Origin: Methyloceanibacter sp. wino2
GTDB lineage: Bacteria; Pseudomonadota; Alphaproteobacteria; Rhizobiales; Methyloligellaceae
Assembly: GCF_003071365.1 (NCBI RefSeq)
Contig: NZ_CP028960.1
Coordinates: 1,302,001 to 1,366,000, forward strand
Direction: 5' to 3'
DNA: 64,000 nt
The notes under the pieces are model-generated. The model saw only the letters and a program-made list of their open reading frames with translations, searched no databases and was not told the origin of the DNA. A program made the translations under genes and the position numbers. This document shows, in pieces, positions 17,926-27,831 of the stretch; the stretch's first letter is position 1, and the number at the start of each line of letters is the position of its first letter.

Positions 17926-19014
17926 TTGACGCGCGGGCGAGTAGCAACGGCAAAGCGCCTAGATACGGCGCAGGCAAATGGGGTCCAAGAGCCCCTGGTC
18001 GTCTATTTTGACGATATGGCCCTTGTGCGCGACCTTCTTGGCCATTTCGACGCAAACTTAGCGGTTCTCGAAGAACGGCTCGGCATCGAGGCCGTGGTCA
18101 ACGGCACGGCGATCGCCCTGCGCGGCCCGGTTGAGGCCTGCGCCGCCGCAAAGGTCATCCTCGAGCACCTCTACAATCGCCTCGCCGCGGGAGAGACCAT
18201 CGGCGTCGGAGACGTGGCCGGTGCAGTCCGTCACGCCACCGCAGCCGACGTGGCCGAGAGCGGCGTTCGCCCCAAGGCACAGCAGATCAAGACCCGCAAG
18301 CGCGTCATCACCGCAAGGACGCCCGCGCAGAGCGCCTATCTCGAATGCCTGCAGAACAACGACCTCGTGTTCGCCACGGGACCGGCCGGCACGGGCAAGA
18401 CGTATCTCGCCGTGGCGTTCGCCGCAGCCGCCTTGGAGAGCGGTCTTTGCGACCGGCTGATCCTGTCGCGCCCGGCCGTGGAGGCCGGCGAGCGCCTGGG
18501 CTTCCTGCCCGGCGACATGCGCGAGAAGGTCGATCCATATTTGCGCCCGCTTTATGATGCCCTTTACGACACGCTGGGCTCCGAGCGGGTGGAACGCGGG
18601 CTCGAGACCGGCATGATCGAAATCGCCCCACTCGCGTTCATGCGCGGGCGCACGCTTTCCAATGCCATGGTCATTCTCGACGAGGCGCAAAACTGCACGG
18701 CGGTTCAACTGAAGATGTTTCTCACGCGCCTCGGTGAAGGCAGCAAGATGATCGTGACCGGCGATCCGACCCAGGTCGACCTGCCCAAGGGGCAGGATTC
18801 GGGCCTGTTCCAGGCCATCGAGATCCTGCGCGGGATCGATGAGATCGGCCACATCGCGTTCGCCAATGCGGACGTGGTCCGGCGCGAACTGGTCGGGCGC
18901 ATCGTCGCGGCTTACGATGCCGCCAGCCAGTCCGAGCGTCCGGACGCAAAGCCCCTCGTGGAGCCCTCGCCTGCGGAGCGGACGACCGATGCTCCCGGCG
19001 CCGGGGAAGACTGA
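17926..19014 (+). CDS. PhoH-family ATPase (PhoH-like, YbeZ type)
   Basis: The product, about 362 residues, belongs to the PhoH/YbeZ NTPase family, which partners with the rRNA-processing nuclease YbeY. An N-terminal KH-like part (LVVYFDDMALVRDLLGHFDANLAVLEERLGI) precedes the P-loop ATGPAGTGKT near residue 150, and the Walker B block is VILDEAQNCT. No in-frame ATG lies near the expected start. A TTG at 17926 with GGAAAG five bases upstream fits best. An ATG at 17863 inside miaB and one at 18016, which is too short, are alternatives. The stop overlaps the ybeY start (TGATG). Confidence 0.9.
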   Translation: MTRGRVATAKRLDTAQANGVQEPLVVYFDDMALVRDLLGHFDANLAVLEERLGIEAVVNGTAIALRGPVEACAAAKVILEHLYNRLAAGETIGVGDVAGAVRHATAADVAESGVRPKAQQIKTRKRVITARTPAQSAYLECLQNNDLVFATGPAGTGKTYLAVAFAAAALESGLCDRLILSRPAVEAGERLGFLPGDMREKVDPYLRPLYDALYDTLGSERVERGLETGMIEIAPLAFMRGRTLSNAMVILDEAQNCTAVQLKMFLTRLGEGSKMIVTGDPTQVDLPKGQDSGLFQAIEILRGIDEIGHIAFANADVVRRELVGRIVAAYDAASQSERPDAKPLVEPSPAERTTDAPGAGED

Positions 19015-19610
19015 TGAGCGACGACGGCCCTAGACCGAGTACCAGGCAGACATCGGCCGCGTGCGCGCTGGACGTCGATGTCGTGCGCCACGACGGCGCG
19101 TGGACCGAACGCGGTATCAGCGACGCCATGGTGGAGCTTGCAGCCCACGCCGCACTTGCCTGCGCACCGCCTACGAAGACTGCGCATTGCGAAGTGACCG
19201 TCGTGCTGACGGACGACGCCGAGATCCGCGATCTCAATCGAACCTGGCGCGGCAAGGACGAGCCGACAAACGTGCTTTCATTTCCGTCGGGAGACATGCC
19301 CGACGCGGCCGGCGCGATCGAGGACGACGCCCCGGATGGCGTCCCTGTGCTCCTCGGCGATATCGTCATCGCACTCGAGACCACGACCGCTGAAGCGGTG
19401 GACAAAGGCATTCCCCTGCCCGACCACGTGTCGCATCTGGTGGTGCACGGCGCCCTGCACTTGCTGGGCTTCGACCATCTTTACGACAAAGAAGCCGAAC
19501 AGATGGAAGACTTGGAACGACAGGCCCTGGCATCGTTGGGCATTGCCGACCCTTACGCGGACGATGTTCCCGCCCGGGACAGCAATGCGGGCCTAGCGGA
19601 GATCGCATAG
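19014..19610 (+). CDS. ybeY: Endoribonuclease YbeY
   Basis: The 198-residue metal-dependent endoribonuclease is needed for 16S rRNA 3'-end maturation and ribosome quality control. The signature HLVVHGALHLLGFDH supplies the three zinc-binding histidines (HxxxHxxxxxH), and NRTWRGKDEPTNVLSFP is the other conserved block. The N-terminus (about 20 residues, polar) is longer than in E. coli. The start overlaps the end of the phoH gene and the stop is immediately followed by the corC start, so the three are translationally coupled. Confidence 0.95.
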   Translation: MSDDGPRPSTRQTSAACALDVDVVRHDGAWTERGISDAMVELAAHAALACAPPTKTAHCEVTVVLTDDAEIRDLNRTWRGKDEPTNVLSFPSGDMPDAAGAIEDDAPDGVPVLLGDIVIALETTTAEAVDKGIPLPDHVSHLVVHGALHLLGFDHLYDKEAEQMEDLERQALASLGIADPYADDVPARDSNAGLAEIA

Positions 19611-20591
19611 ATGAGTACCCCCGCGCCAGAGCGCGATCGTGAAATAGAGTCGGCCCGCACGGCCGACGACGAGTCCTCCTGGTTCGAACGGCTGCTGCAG
19701 ACGTTCGGGCTCAACGACGAACGAGACCTGCGCACCCTCATCGAGAGCGCCCTCGTCAAGAGCACCAGCGATGCGCTGAGCCCGCAGGAACGCAGCATGA
19801 TGCTGCGTATACTGCGTTTCGGCACGCTGACCGTGGAGGACGTCATGGTCCCGCGCGCGGACATCGTCTCCGTGGACGACAGCGTGAGCATCGAGGATCT
19901 GTTGCGGGTGTTCCGGAAGTCCGAGCACAGCCGCGTTCCGGTCTATCGTGAGACCTTGGATGACCCGCGCGGCATGATTCATATCCGCGACCTGATGTCG
20001 TGGATCACCGAGGAAGCGAACGGCAACGATGACGGCCGCATCGACCTCGGCAAGGTCGACCTAACGCGCACCGTCGGCTCGATCGAAATCGCACGCGAGT
20101 TGATCTACGTGCCGCCGTCCATGTCCGTGCTCGACCTCCTGCTCAAGATGCAGACGGCGCAGCTTCATCTCGCGCTTGTCGTCGACGAGTACGGCGGCAC
20201 GGACGGCCTCGTCTCGATCGAGGACCTGGTGGAAGAGGTCGTGGGCGACATCGCCGATGAGCACGACGTCGAAGACGAACCCATGCTGGAGAACGATCCG
20301 GTGCTTGGGCTTGTCGCGGACGCCCGGTTGCCAATCGAAGAGCTGGACGAGTATCTGGGCGTCGACCTCGTCACCGACGAACAGGAAGAGGATATCGACA
20401 CGCTGGGCGGCGTGGTGTTTGCGCTCGCCGGCCGGATCCCCGCTCGCGGCGAGGTGGTGAGCCATCCGTGCGGCGTCGAGTTTGAGGTTCTGGACGCCGA
20501 CCCGCGACGGATCAAACGCGTGCGCATCCATCTGCCCAAGGGGCATGTCATCCCCGTCGAGAAGAGCGGCGCAACGCCAAGCGAGTCTTGA
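19611..20591 (+). CDS. corC: HlyC/CorC-family CBS-domain protein
   Basis: The 326-residue cytosolic protein lacks the membrane DUF21 domain of the larger CorB-like relatives. A short N-terminal segment is followed by two CBS domains (about residues 75-200; VMVPRADIVSVDD and LALVVDEYGGTDGLVSIEDLVEEVVG) and a C-terminal CorC_HlyC transporter-associated domain. CorC is associated with magnesium/cobalt efflux and, in rhizobia-like genomes, sits between ybeY and lnt as here. The biochemical role of the cytosolic form is unsettled. The start directly abuts the ybeY stop. Confidence 0.92.
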   Translation: MSTPAPERDREIESARTADDESSWFERLLQTFGLNDERDLRTLIESALVKSTSDALSPQERSMMLRILRFGTLTVEDVMVPRADIVSVDDSVSIEDLLRVFRKSEHSRVPVYRETLDDPRGMIHIRDLMSWITEEANGNDDGRIDLGKVDLTRTVGSIEIARELIYVPPSMSVLDLLLKMQTAQLHLALVVDEYGGTDGLVSIEDLVEEVVGDIADEHDVEDEPMLENDPVLGLVADARLPIEELDEYLGVDLVTDEQEEDIDTLGGVVFALAGRIPARGEVVSHPCGVEFEVLDADPRRIKRVRIHLPKGHVIPVEKSGATPSES

Positions 20592-22234
20592 GCGGCGCCG
20601 TGGCAGGGCCCGCGCGCATCGCGGCCTGGACGGCGGGGTTGACCGGCCTGAAACGCGCCGCCACGGGCATCGCGCTCGGGGCAATTTCAGTTCTCGCCTT
20701 CGCGCCGTTTCATCTGTGGCCCATCCTGTTCGTGAGCCTTGGCGGGCTCGTTTGGCTGCTCGACGGCAGCTACCGCAGCGGAGAAACGCGCACCGCACGC
20801 GTGCTTGCCGCCGGCCTGACGGGCGTCTGGTTCGGCTTCGGGTTCTTCCTCACGGGGCTCTATTGGATCGCCGAAGCTTTCCTGGTCGAGCCCTGGCGCC
20901 ACGGCTGGTTGATCCCCTTCGTCATGACGGCATTCCCGGCCGGCATGGCCTTGTTCTTCGCGGGCGGCTGCGCGTTCGCCATGGTGCTGTGGCGCGAAGG
21001 CCCGGCTCGGATCTTCGCCCTGGGACTGGGGCTCGGACTTTCGGAACTCGCGCGCGGATACGTGCTGACGGGTCTTCCCTGGAACCTGATCGGTTACGGG
21101 CTCCTCGCTGACCCCTCTCTGATGCAGCTCGCCGCTCTCTTCGGCGTCTACGCCGCGACCGTGTTCGCGGTTCTGGTGTTCGCGTCCCCTGCGGCCATTT
21201 GGAGCGGTGGCGGCAAACCCAGCCGCGGGTCGGCCGCTCTGGCCACCCTCCTCCTGGCACTGGTCGCTGCATCCTATGTCTGGGGCGCATTGCGCCTCGC
21301 AGACGCGACCGACACGCCTACGAACTTTCGCGTCCGCCTCGTACAGGCCAATATCGACCAAGCCGAGAAATGGCGGCCCGAGAACGCCACCCGGATCTTC
21401 GAGACCTATCTCGAAATGACCGACCGGCCGGGACTCGAGGACGTCGACGTCGTGGTCTGGCCGGAAACGGCCCTGCCTTTCGCGCTCGACAAATCTCCAG
21501 ACGCACTCGCCGCGATCGGAGACATGCTGCCCGACGGGACGGTCCTGCTGGTTGGAAGCGCACGCTGGACGGAACGGCGCAACGACAACGGAATTCTTCT
21601 CGCCCGCCACGCCTACAACAGCCTCATGGCCGTGGACGATGAGGGGCAGGTCGTCGCCGTTTACGACAAGATCCACCTGGTCCCCTTCGGCGAATATCTG
21701 CCTTACCAGGACTTCCTGGAGAGCCTCGGCGTCATGCAAATGACCGGTGTGCGCGGGGGCTTCAGCGTGGGAACAGGTCCCCGCCTAATGACGGTCCCCG
21801 GCGCGCCGCCGGCACTGCCGTTGATCTGCTATGAGATCATTTTTCCGAACGAGGTCCGTGCCGAAGCTTCCCCTCCTGGCGGCGCCGAACGTCCGGGCTG
21901 GATGCTCAACGTCACCAACGATGCGTGGTTCGGGTCGAGCGCGGGACCTTATCAGCACTTCTATCAGGCGCGCGTGCGCGCGGTGGAACTCGGGCTGCCT
22001 TTGGTGCGTGTCGCCAATACGGGCGTGTCGGCGGTCGTGGATCCTCACGGCCGCGTTCTTGCGAAGATCGATCTGGATAAGAGGGCCATCCGCGACGTCG
22101 ACGTGCCCACTTTGGGCCTCATCACGCCCTATGCCGTATGGGGGTTGTGGGCGGAGTTTCTTGCCCTCGGAATCGCCTTATTGGGATGGCTTGTATGCCG
22201 CATCTGGACCGGGCCGCCGCGCTTGACGGGCTGA
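20588..22234 (+). CDS. lnt: Apolipoprotein N-acyltransferase
   Basis: The inner-membrane enzyme, about 548 residues, adds the third acyl chain to the N-terminal cysteine of lipoproteins. Several membrane segments fill residues 20-230, and the periplasmic nitrilase-type domain follows. The catalytic triad is visible: Glu293 in WPETALPF, Lys361 in YDKIHLVPFGEYLP and Cys414 in ICYEIIFPN. A last membrane helix is at the C-terminus ([18 protein letters not shown]). The start is uncertain: TTG at 20588 overlaps the corC stop by four bases, and GTG at 20600 is the alternative. No anomalies. Confidence 0.93.
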   Translation: MSGAVAGPARIAAWTAGLTGLKRAATGIALGAISVLAFAPFHLWPILFVSLGGLVWLLDGSYRSGETRTARVLAAGLTGVWFGFGFFLTGLYWIAEAFLVEPWRHGWLIPFVMTAFPAGMALFFAGGCAFAMVLWREGPARIFALGLGLGLSELARGYVLTGLPWNLIGYGLLADPSLMQLAALFGVYAATVFAVLVFASPAAIWSGGGKPSRGSAALATLLLALVAASYVWGALRLADATDTPTNFRVRLVQANIDQAEKWRPENATRIFETYLEMTDRPGLEDVDVVVWPETALPFALDKSPDALAAIGDMLPDGTVLLVGSARWTERRNDNGILLARHAYNSLMAVDDEGQVVAVYDKIHLVPFGEYLPYQDFLESLGVMQMTGVRGGFSVGTGPRLMTVPGAPPALPLICYEIIFPNEVRAEASPPGGAERPGWMLNVTNDAWFGSSAGPYQHFYQARVRAVELGLPLVRVANTGVSAVVDPHGRVLAKIDLDKRAIRDVDVPTLGLITPYAVWGLWAEFLALGIALLGWLVCRIWTGPPRLTG

Positions 22235-22327
22235 CCTGGGCCAACCTATGTACTTGCCTAACCTAGAAACTTTGGCGGGAGAGCCCGGCGGCCTCTTTCG
22301 CAATCAGCCCCAAACGAGAACGATTCA

Positions 22328-22744
22328 ATGGCAGGGAAAAAACCCAATCCCATCGACGCCCATGTTGGCAGCCGAGTCCGGTTAAGGCGCATGCTTCTCG
22401 GCATGAGCCAGGAGCGCCTCGGCGATAGCATGGGGCTGACCTTTCAGCAGGTGCAAAAGTACGAGAAGGGCGCAAACCGTATCGGGGCGAGCCGCCTTTA
22501 CCACATCTCGAAAATACTCGGCGTGCCCGTGGGGTTCTTCTTCGAGGAAGCTCCCAACATCGAAGAGAACGCGGCTACGCCCGGCATGGCGGAACCGGAA
22601 TCCGAGGCCTTCATCCTCGACTTTCTGAATACGCGCGAAGGACTTGAGCTCAATCGCGCCTTCACCAAGATTCCCGATCCAAAGGTTCGCAAGAGCATCG
22701 TCGACCTCGTCCGGGCCCTGATCGAGCCGAAGGATCAGAAGTAG
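22328..22744 (+). CDS. XRE-family helix-turn-helix regulator
   Basis: The 138-residue protein has an N-terminal Cro/CI-type DNA-binding domain (VGSRVRLRRMLLGMSQERLGDSMGLTFQQVQKYEKG, shown as the order GSRVRLRR, MSQERLGD, TFQQVQKYE; about residues 13-67). The C-terminal half is shorter and acidic to mixed, with the LNRAFTKIPDPKVRKSIVDLVRAL region at the end. Single copies of this type sit directly upstream of metK in many Hyphomicrobiales, but no target is established from this sequence. A link to SAM synthesis is suggested by position only. The gap to lnt (93 bases) shows no clear promoter. Confidence 0.9.
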   Translation: MAGKKPNPIDAHVGSRVRLRRMLLGMSQERLGDSMGLTFQQVQKYEKGANRIGASRLYHISKILGVPVGFFFEEAPNIEENAATPGMAEPESEAFILDFLNTREGLELNRAFTKIPDPKVRKSIVDLVRALIEPKDQK

Positions 22745-22813
22745 GGTCCGCAGCACTCTCTCAACGTAAGGGGCTTGACCTCGGGTCGCGCCGTTGCCAG
22801 AACCGGCCCCGCA

Positions 22814-22831
22814 CGTCGGCCTGTGCCGACG
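22814..22831 (+). promoter_or_regulatory. Hairpin in the metK leader
   Basis: CGTCGGC-CTGT-GCCGACG is a perfect 7-bp stem with a tetraloop, ending nine bases before the GAAGGGA ribosome-binding site of metK. I could not match it to any SAM riboswitch class known to me. It could affect translation initiation or be incidental. Confidence 0.35.
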
Positions 22832-22853
22832 ATCTCACACGAAGGGAAGCCCA

Positions 22854-24029
<1,176 letters not shown>

Positions 24030-24057
24030 GCCGCAAGGACACGCAACGAACTCGCTT

Positions 24058-24091
24058 GATGGCCGGGCATCGCCCCGGCCATCGGCTTTTT
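24058..24091 (+). terminator. Rho-independent terminator after metK
   Basis: GATGGCCGGG-CATCGC-CCCGGCCATC forms a perfect 10-bp GC-rich stem and is followed by GGCTTTTT. It begins 28 bases after the metK stop. The downstream trmB start (24112) is close, so some readthrough or a promoter inside this short gap must serve trmB. Confidence 0.9.
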
Positions 24092-24111
24092 GGGGGTAGA
24101 CAGGCGACCCC

Positions 24112-24840
24112 ATGCTTGGCACGCAGCGTGAGATGACGACGGAGACACGAGACGGCGGCGACGCGCGCCCGCTCCGCTCCTATGGACGGCGCAAGGGCAA
24201 ACGGCTGACCGCCCGCAAGGCAACGCTCGTCGCCGATCTTCTGCCGCAGCTGCGTCCTGACCTCTCACACCCGGCCCCCAACGATGTGCGGACGTTGTTC
24301 GATCGCCCGTTGCGCGAGGCCTGGCTCGAAATAGGCTTTGGCGGCGGGGAGCACCTCCTCTGGCAGGCGCGCGCGAACCCGGACATCGGCCTTATCGGCT
24401 GCGAGCCCTTCCTCAACGGCGTTGCCAGCCTACTCGGGGGCATCGACGATCACGGCATCAACACGATCCGCATCCATGACGGCGACGCGCGCGACCTCAT
24501 CGCCTGGCTGCCCGACGCGTCGATCTCCCGCGCCTTCATTCTGTTCCCGGACCCCTGGCCGAAGAAACGCCAGGCCAAACGGCGGCTGCTGACGCCGCCA
24601 CTCGTCCGGTCCCTCGCCCGCATCCTCCGTGCCGGGGGAGAGCTGCGGTTTGCCAGCGACGATATGAACTATGTGCGCGCGGCGCTGGCCACGATCGGCC
24701 GCGATGGGGATTTTGCTTGGACCGCGCGCCGCGCCAACGACTGGCGGGAGCGGCCCGCGGACTGGCCGGAAACCCGCTACGAGCGCAAGGCATTGAGCGA
24801 GGGCCGGAAGCCGTCCTATCTTTGCTTTCGCCGTCGCTGA
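24112..24840 (+). CDS. trmB: tRNA (guanine-N7)-methyltransferase
   Basis: The 242-residue SAM-dependent enzyme methylates G46 of tRNA. The conserved elements are LEIGFGGGEHLLWQA (SAM-binding loop, about residues 77-90), the acidic end of strand 2 in IGCEPFLNG, and the catalytic block LFPDPWPKKRQAKRRLLTP. The C-terminus has TRYERKALSEGRKPSYLCF, where the family has T-x-F/Y-E...G. An in-frame ATG at 24133 would shorten the unconserved N-terminus by seven residues. It sits after the metK terminator, in the usual order metK-trmB-rimP. Confidence 0.94.
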   Translation: MLGTQREMTTETRDGGDARPLRSYGRRKGKRLTARKATLVADLLPQLRPDLSHPAPNDVRTLFDRPLREAWLEIGFGGGEHLLWQARANPDIGLIGCEPFLNGVASLLGGIDDHGINTIRIHDGDARDLIAWLPDASISRAFILFPDPWPKKRQAKRRLLTPPLVRSLARILRAGGELRFASDDMNYVRAALATIGRDGDFAWTARRANDWRERPADWPETRYERKALSEGRKPSYLCFRRR

Positions 24841-24867
24841 CCTTGGAACAACCCCTTGGAGCACGCC

Positions 24868-25308
24868 ATGCGGACCGTCCTTCTCATCGTGCTGGCACTC
24901 GTGCTGCCGAGCCTTGCCGCGGCATTGCCCGCGCACGCGGCCGACATCGAATCCACCTGCTACACGGACTGCGAATCCCAGACGACCTCGAACCCGGAAT
25001 ACAAGGCGTGCCTGTCCCGCAAAGCCGATGCTTCGGATACTGCTCTCAACGAGGCCTACGGCACGCTCAAATCGGCCATTCGGCGGCACGCGGATGTCAT
25101 GGGGCAGAAACCCGACCTCCAACTAGAGGCGCTCACGGCGGCCCAGATGAAGTGGATGGCCTATCGCGACTCCAACTGCACCTTCGAGGACGAACTCGCG
25201 TTCGGTGCCACGTCGATCGGGGGAAACTACTCGGCCTGCCTGTGCTCCTTGAGTCTGGCGCGCGCGGCCGATTTTGCCCGCATCAAGCGCCAGCTCCTGT
25301 CCGAATAA
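24868..25308 (+). CDS. LprI-family (DUF1311) small secreted protein
   Basis: The 146-residue product has a signal peptide (TVLLIVLALVLPSLAAALPAHA), then a DUF1311/LprI-like domain. The domain shows C-x3-C (CYTDC), KACLSRKADASDTALNEAYG and MKWMAYRDSNCTFE, ending with a C-x-C (CLCSL). Known LprI proteins inhibit lysozymes of the host, but most environmental members are uncharacterised. The start is the ATG at 24868 with GGAG upstream; a TTG at 24856 is in frame. It is an insert between trmB and rimP, transcribed in the same direction, with no obvious functional link to either. Confidence 0.85.
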   Translation: MRTVLLIVLALVLPSLAAALPAHAADIESTCYTDCESQTTSNPEYKACLSRKADASDTALNEAYGTLKSAIRRHADVMGQKPDLQLEALTAAQMKWMAYRDSNCTFEDELAFGATSIGGNYSACLCSLSLARAADFARIKRQLLSE

Positions 25309-25352
25309 TCGGAACCGACTGAAAAATATCGAATTTCCGCAGCGTGGCGCGC

Positions 25353-25380
25353 TTGAATCGTTCGAAAAAGACCGTATATT
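25353..25380 (+). promoter_or_regulatory. Promoter of the rimP-nusA-infB operon
   Basis: TTGAAT (25353-25358) and TATATT (25375-25380) are spaced by 16 bases. The predicted transcript begins near 25387, leaving an approximately 140-base leader before rimP. No tRNA gene lies here, unlike the metY-rimP order of enterobacteria. Confidence 0.7.
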
Positions 25381-25410
25381 AGCGCCAGAAACTCATGATT
25401 GATTTGATCA

Positions 25411-25440
25411 GGGGTGGGCCTTGGCCCGCTCCTTTTTGTT
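25411..25440 (+). terminator. Terminator-like hairpin in the rimP leader (possible attenuator)
   Basis: GGGGTGGG-CCTTGG-CCCGCTCC forms an 8-bp stem containing G-U pairs and is followed at once by TTTTTGTT. It lies about 25 bases into the predicted transcript and 86 bases before the rimP start. Its position suggests premature termination controlled by a factor such as NusA, or an independent short RNA. No alternative antiterminator helix was worked out. Confidence 0.6.
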
Positions 25441-25525
25441 ATGGGCTTCGGCCGCACGCGGTGCGCATAGCCGTTTCTCGCTATCGCAGACCCTGATCGA
25501 TCGAAACCCTTGAGTGCGGACATCA

Positions 25526-26083
25526 ATGTCGAGCGTTGCTGCAGACGAGGATCGCCGCTTTGTCCGGGAGACCGGGCAGGAGCGCGCTGTTGCGGACCTC
25601 GCCGAACCTGTCCTGGACGAACTTGGTTTCCGTCTTGTGCGGATCAAGATTTCGGGGCGTGACGGCGGCACGGTGCAGATTATGGCCGAGCGGCCGGACG
25701 GACAGATGAGTGTGGACGATTGCGCGACGATCAGCCGGCGCCTGTCTCCCGTACTCGATGCCTACGACCCGATGCCTGAGACATACCACCTGGAGGTTTC
25801 CTCGCCCGGTATCGATCGGCCTCTGGTCCGCCCGAGCGATTTCGCCACCTGGGTGGGGCATGACGCGAAGGTCGAGCTGAAAGAGGCCGTCGACGGCCGC
25901 AAACGGTTCAAAGGCCGGATCGAGGATGTGGTCGACGACGAAGTGCATTTGAAGGTCGAGCTGGAAGGCAATCCGGAGCCGATGATCATCGGCCTGCCCT
26001 TCTCGCTCATCGGCGAAGCGAAGCTGACCATCGACGCGGACACGCTTCGTGCAGATCTTTCGGGTGGCGACGCCGCCCATTGA
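25526..26083 (+). CDS. rimP: Ribosome maturation factor RimP
   Basis: The 185-residue protein is needed for 30S subunit assembly. The N-terminal domain carries LGFRLVRIKISGRDGGTVQIMAE and the conserved DCATISRRLSPVLDAYDP and LEVSSPGIDRPL (about residues 60-95), and the C-terminal Sm-like domain follows. I chose the ATG at 25526. An in-frame GTG at 25514 would add four residues, and the ribosome-binding site is weak for both. It is the first gene of the operon with nusA, ylxR and infB, and the gap to nusA is 62 bases. Confidence 0.94.
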   Translation: MSSVAADEDRRFVRETGQERAVADLAEPVLDELGFRLVRIKISGRDGGTVQIMAERPDGQMSVDDCATISRRLSPVLDAYDPMPETYHLEVSSPGIDRPLVRPSDFATWVGHDAKVELKEAVDGRKRFKGRIEDVVDDEVHLKVELEGNPEPMIIGLPFSLIGEAKLTIDADTLRADLSGGDAAH

Positions 26084-26145
26084 ATTTTGCGGCAATCCGT
26101 TGGGGCTTGCCGGATACGAACGTAACTTTGTTTGGAGGCTAAGGA

Positions 26146-27810
26146 ATGTCTCAGGCAGGTGTGAGCGCCAACAGGTTGGAGCTCCTGCAAATCGCCGATG
26201 CGGTCGCGCGTGAGAAGTCGATCGACCGCGAAGTCGTCATCACCGCCATGGAAGACGCGATCCAGAAGGCGGCTAAGTCGCGCTACGGTAGCGAGAACGA
26301 AATCAAGGCGGAAGTCGACCCGAAGACCGGCGAGATCTCGCTGGCCCGTTTGCTGGAAGTGGTCGAGGACGTCACGCTCGAGGCCACGCAGATTGCGCTG
26401 GCCGAGGCCCGGCGCAAGAACCCCGCAGCCCAGGTCGGCGACTTCATCGCTGAGCCTCTGCCGCCGCTCGATTTCGGGCGCGTGGCCGCGCAGAACGCCA
26501 AGCAGGTGATCGTGCAGAAGGTGCGCGAGGCCGAGCGCGAGCGTCAGTACGACGAGTACAAGGACCGCGTGGGCGAGATCGTCAACGGCATCGTCAAGCG
26601 TGTCGAATACGGCAATGTGATCGTGGATCTCGGCCGCGCCGAAGCGGTCGTGCGCCGCGACGAGACCCTGCCTCGCGAAAACTTCCGCTATGGCGACCGC
26701 ATACGCGCCTATGTCTACGACGTGCGGCGCGAACAGCGCGGACCGCAGATCTTCCTGTCGCGGACTCACCCGGAATTCATGGCCAAGCTCTTCGCGCAGG
26801 AAGTACCCGAAGTCTACGAAGGCATCGTCACCATTCAATCCGTCGCCCGCGACCCAGGCAGCCGCGCCAAGATCGCCGTCATCTCCCGCGACAGTTCGAT
26901 CGATCCCGTGGGCGCGTGCGTGGGTATGCGCGGCTCCCGCGTGCAGGCTGTCGTCAACGAGCTTCAGGGCGAGAAGATCGACATCATTCAATGGTCGCCG
27001 GACGCCGCGACCTTCATCGTGAACGCACTGGCTCCAGCAGAAGTCGTCAAGGTCGTGCTCGATGAAGATGCCGAGCGCATCGAGGTGGTGGTACCGGACC
27101 AGCAATTGTCGCTCGCCATCGGCCGCAAGGGCCAGAATGTGCGCCTCGCCTCCCAGCTCACCGGTTGGGATATCGACATCATGACCGAGGCGTCCGAATC
27201 CGAGCGCCGTCAGGCGGAGTTCGCCGAGCGTTCGGCACGGTTCATGGAAGCCCTCGACGTGGACGAGGTCATCGCCCAGCTGCTGGCTTCGGAAGGCTTC
27301 TCCTCGGTGGAGGAAGTGGCCTTTGTGGACACGGACGAAATTTCCTCCATCGAAGGCTTCGACGAGGAAACCGCAGGCGAGATTCAGGCGCGTGCGCGCG
27401 AGCATCTCGAGAAGCTCGAGGCCGAACTCGATGCCAAGCGCAAGGAACTCGGCGTTGCGGACGATCTGCTGCAGCTCGAGGGCCTGAACACCGCGATGCT
27501 GGTGGCACTTGGCGAGAACGAGGTTAAGTCGGTCGAAGATCTGGCCGACTGCGCCACCGACGATCTCGCGGGCTGGACCGAGCGGCAGGACAAGGAGACG
27601 ACCCGTCATTCCGGGTTCCTCGACGGTTTCGGCATGACCCGGGCCCAATGCGAGGACCTGATCCTGGCCGCCCGCGTGAAGGCGGGCTGGATCGACGAGG
27701 CGGATTTGATCCCTGACGAGCCCGAGGAGACCGAAGAAGACGGTTCCGAGGACACCGAGGGCGCCGCGGACAAGGACGAAACTTCCGGCGAAGACGCAAC
27801 AGCGTCATGA
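26146..27810 (+). CDS. nusA: Transcription termination/antitermination factor NusA
   Basis: The 554-residue RNA polymerase-associated factor starts after a good GGAGG at 26131-26140. The N-terminal polymerase-binding domain begins with [22 protein letters not shown]1 is around residues 140-200 ([21 protein letters not shown]), and then come two KH domains ([17 protein letters not shown] and [19 protein letters not shown]). Two C-terminal helix-hairpin-helix acidic repeats follow. The last 30 residues are strongly acidic. It lies in the operon order rimP-nusA-ylxR-infB and may feed back on the leader hairpin upstream of rimP. Confidence 0.97.
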   Translation: MSQAGVSANRLELLQIADAVAREKSIDREVVITAMEDAIQKAAKSRYGSENEIKAEVDPKTGEISLARLLEVVEDVTLEATQIALAEARRKNPAAQVGDFIAEPLPPLDFGRVAAQNAKQVIVQKVREAERERQYDEYKDRVGEIVNGIVKRVEYGNVIVDLGRAEAVVRRDETLPRENFRYGDRIRAYVYDVRREQRGPQIFLSRTHPEFMAKLFAQEVPEVYEGIVTIQSVARDPGSRAKIAVISRDSSIDPVGACVGMRGSRVQAVVNELQGEKIDIIQWSPDAATFIVNALAPAEVVKVVLDEDAERIEVVVPDQQLSLAIGRKGQNVRLASQLTGWDIDIMTEASESERRQAEFAERSARFMEALDVDEVIAQLLASEGFSSVEEVAFVDTDEISSIEGFDEETAGEIQARAREHLEKLEAELDAKRKELGVADDLLQLEGLNTAMLVALGENEVKSVEDLADCATDDLAGWTERQDKETTRHSGFLDGFGMTRAQCEDLILAARVKAGWIDEADLIPDEPEETEEDGSEDTEGAADKDETSGEDATAS

Positions 27811-27831
27811 GGCGGCTAGAACACAAGGCGA

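Noticed and set aside
22745-22853. Known SAM riboswitch upstream of metK
   Set aside because: None of the conserved cores of SAM classes that I know could be found. Only a simple hairpin is present.
25309-25525. tRNA gene upstream of rimP, as in enterobacteria
   Set aside because: No tRNA cloverleaf, T-loop GGTTCGA or CCA-type end could be found. The segment holds a promoter and a hairpin.
25762-27648. 628-codon open frame on the minus strand
   Set aside because: Antisense shadow of rimP and nusA, which are unmistakable on the other strand.
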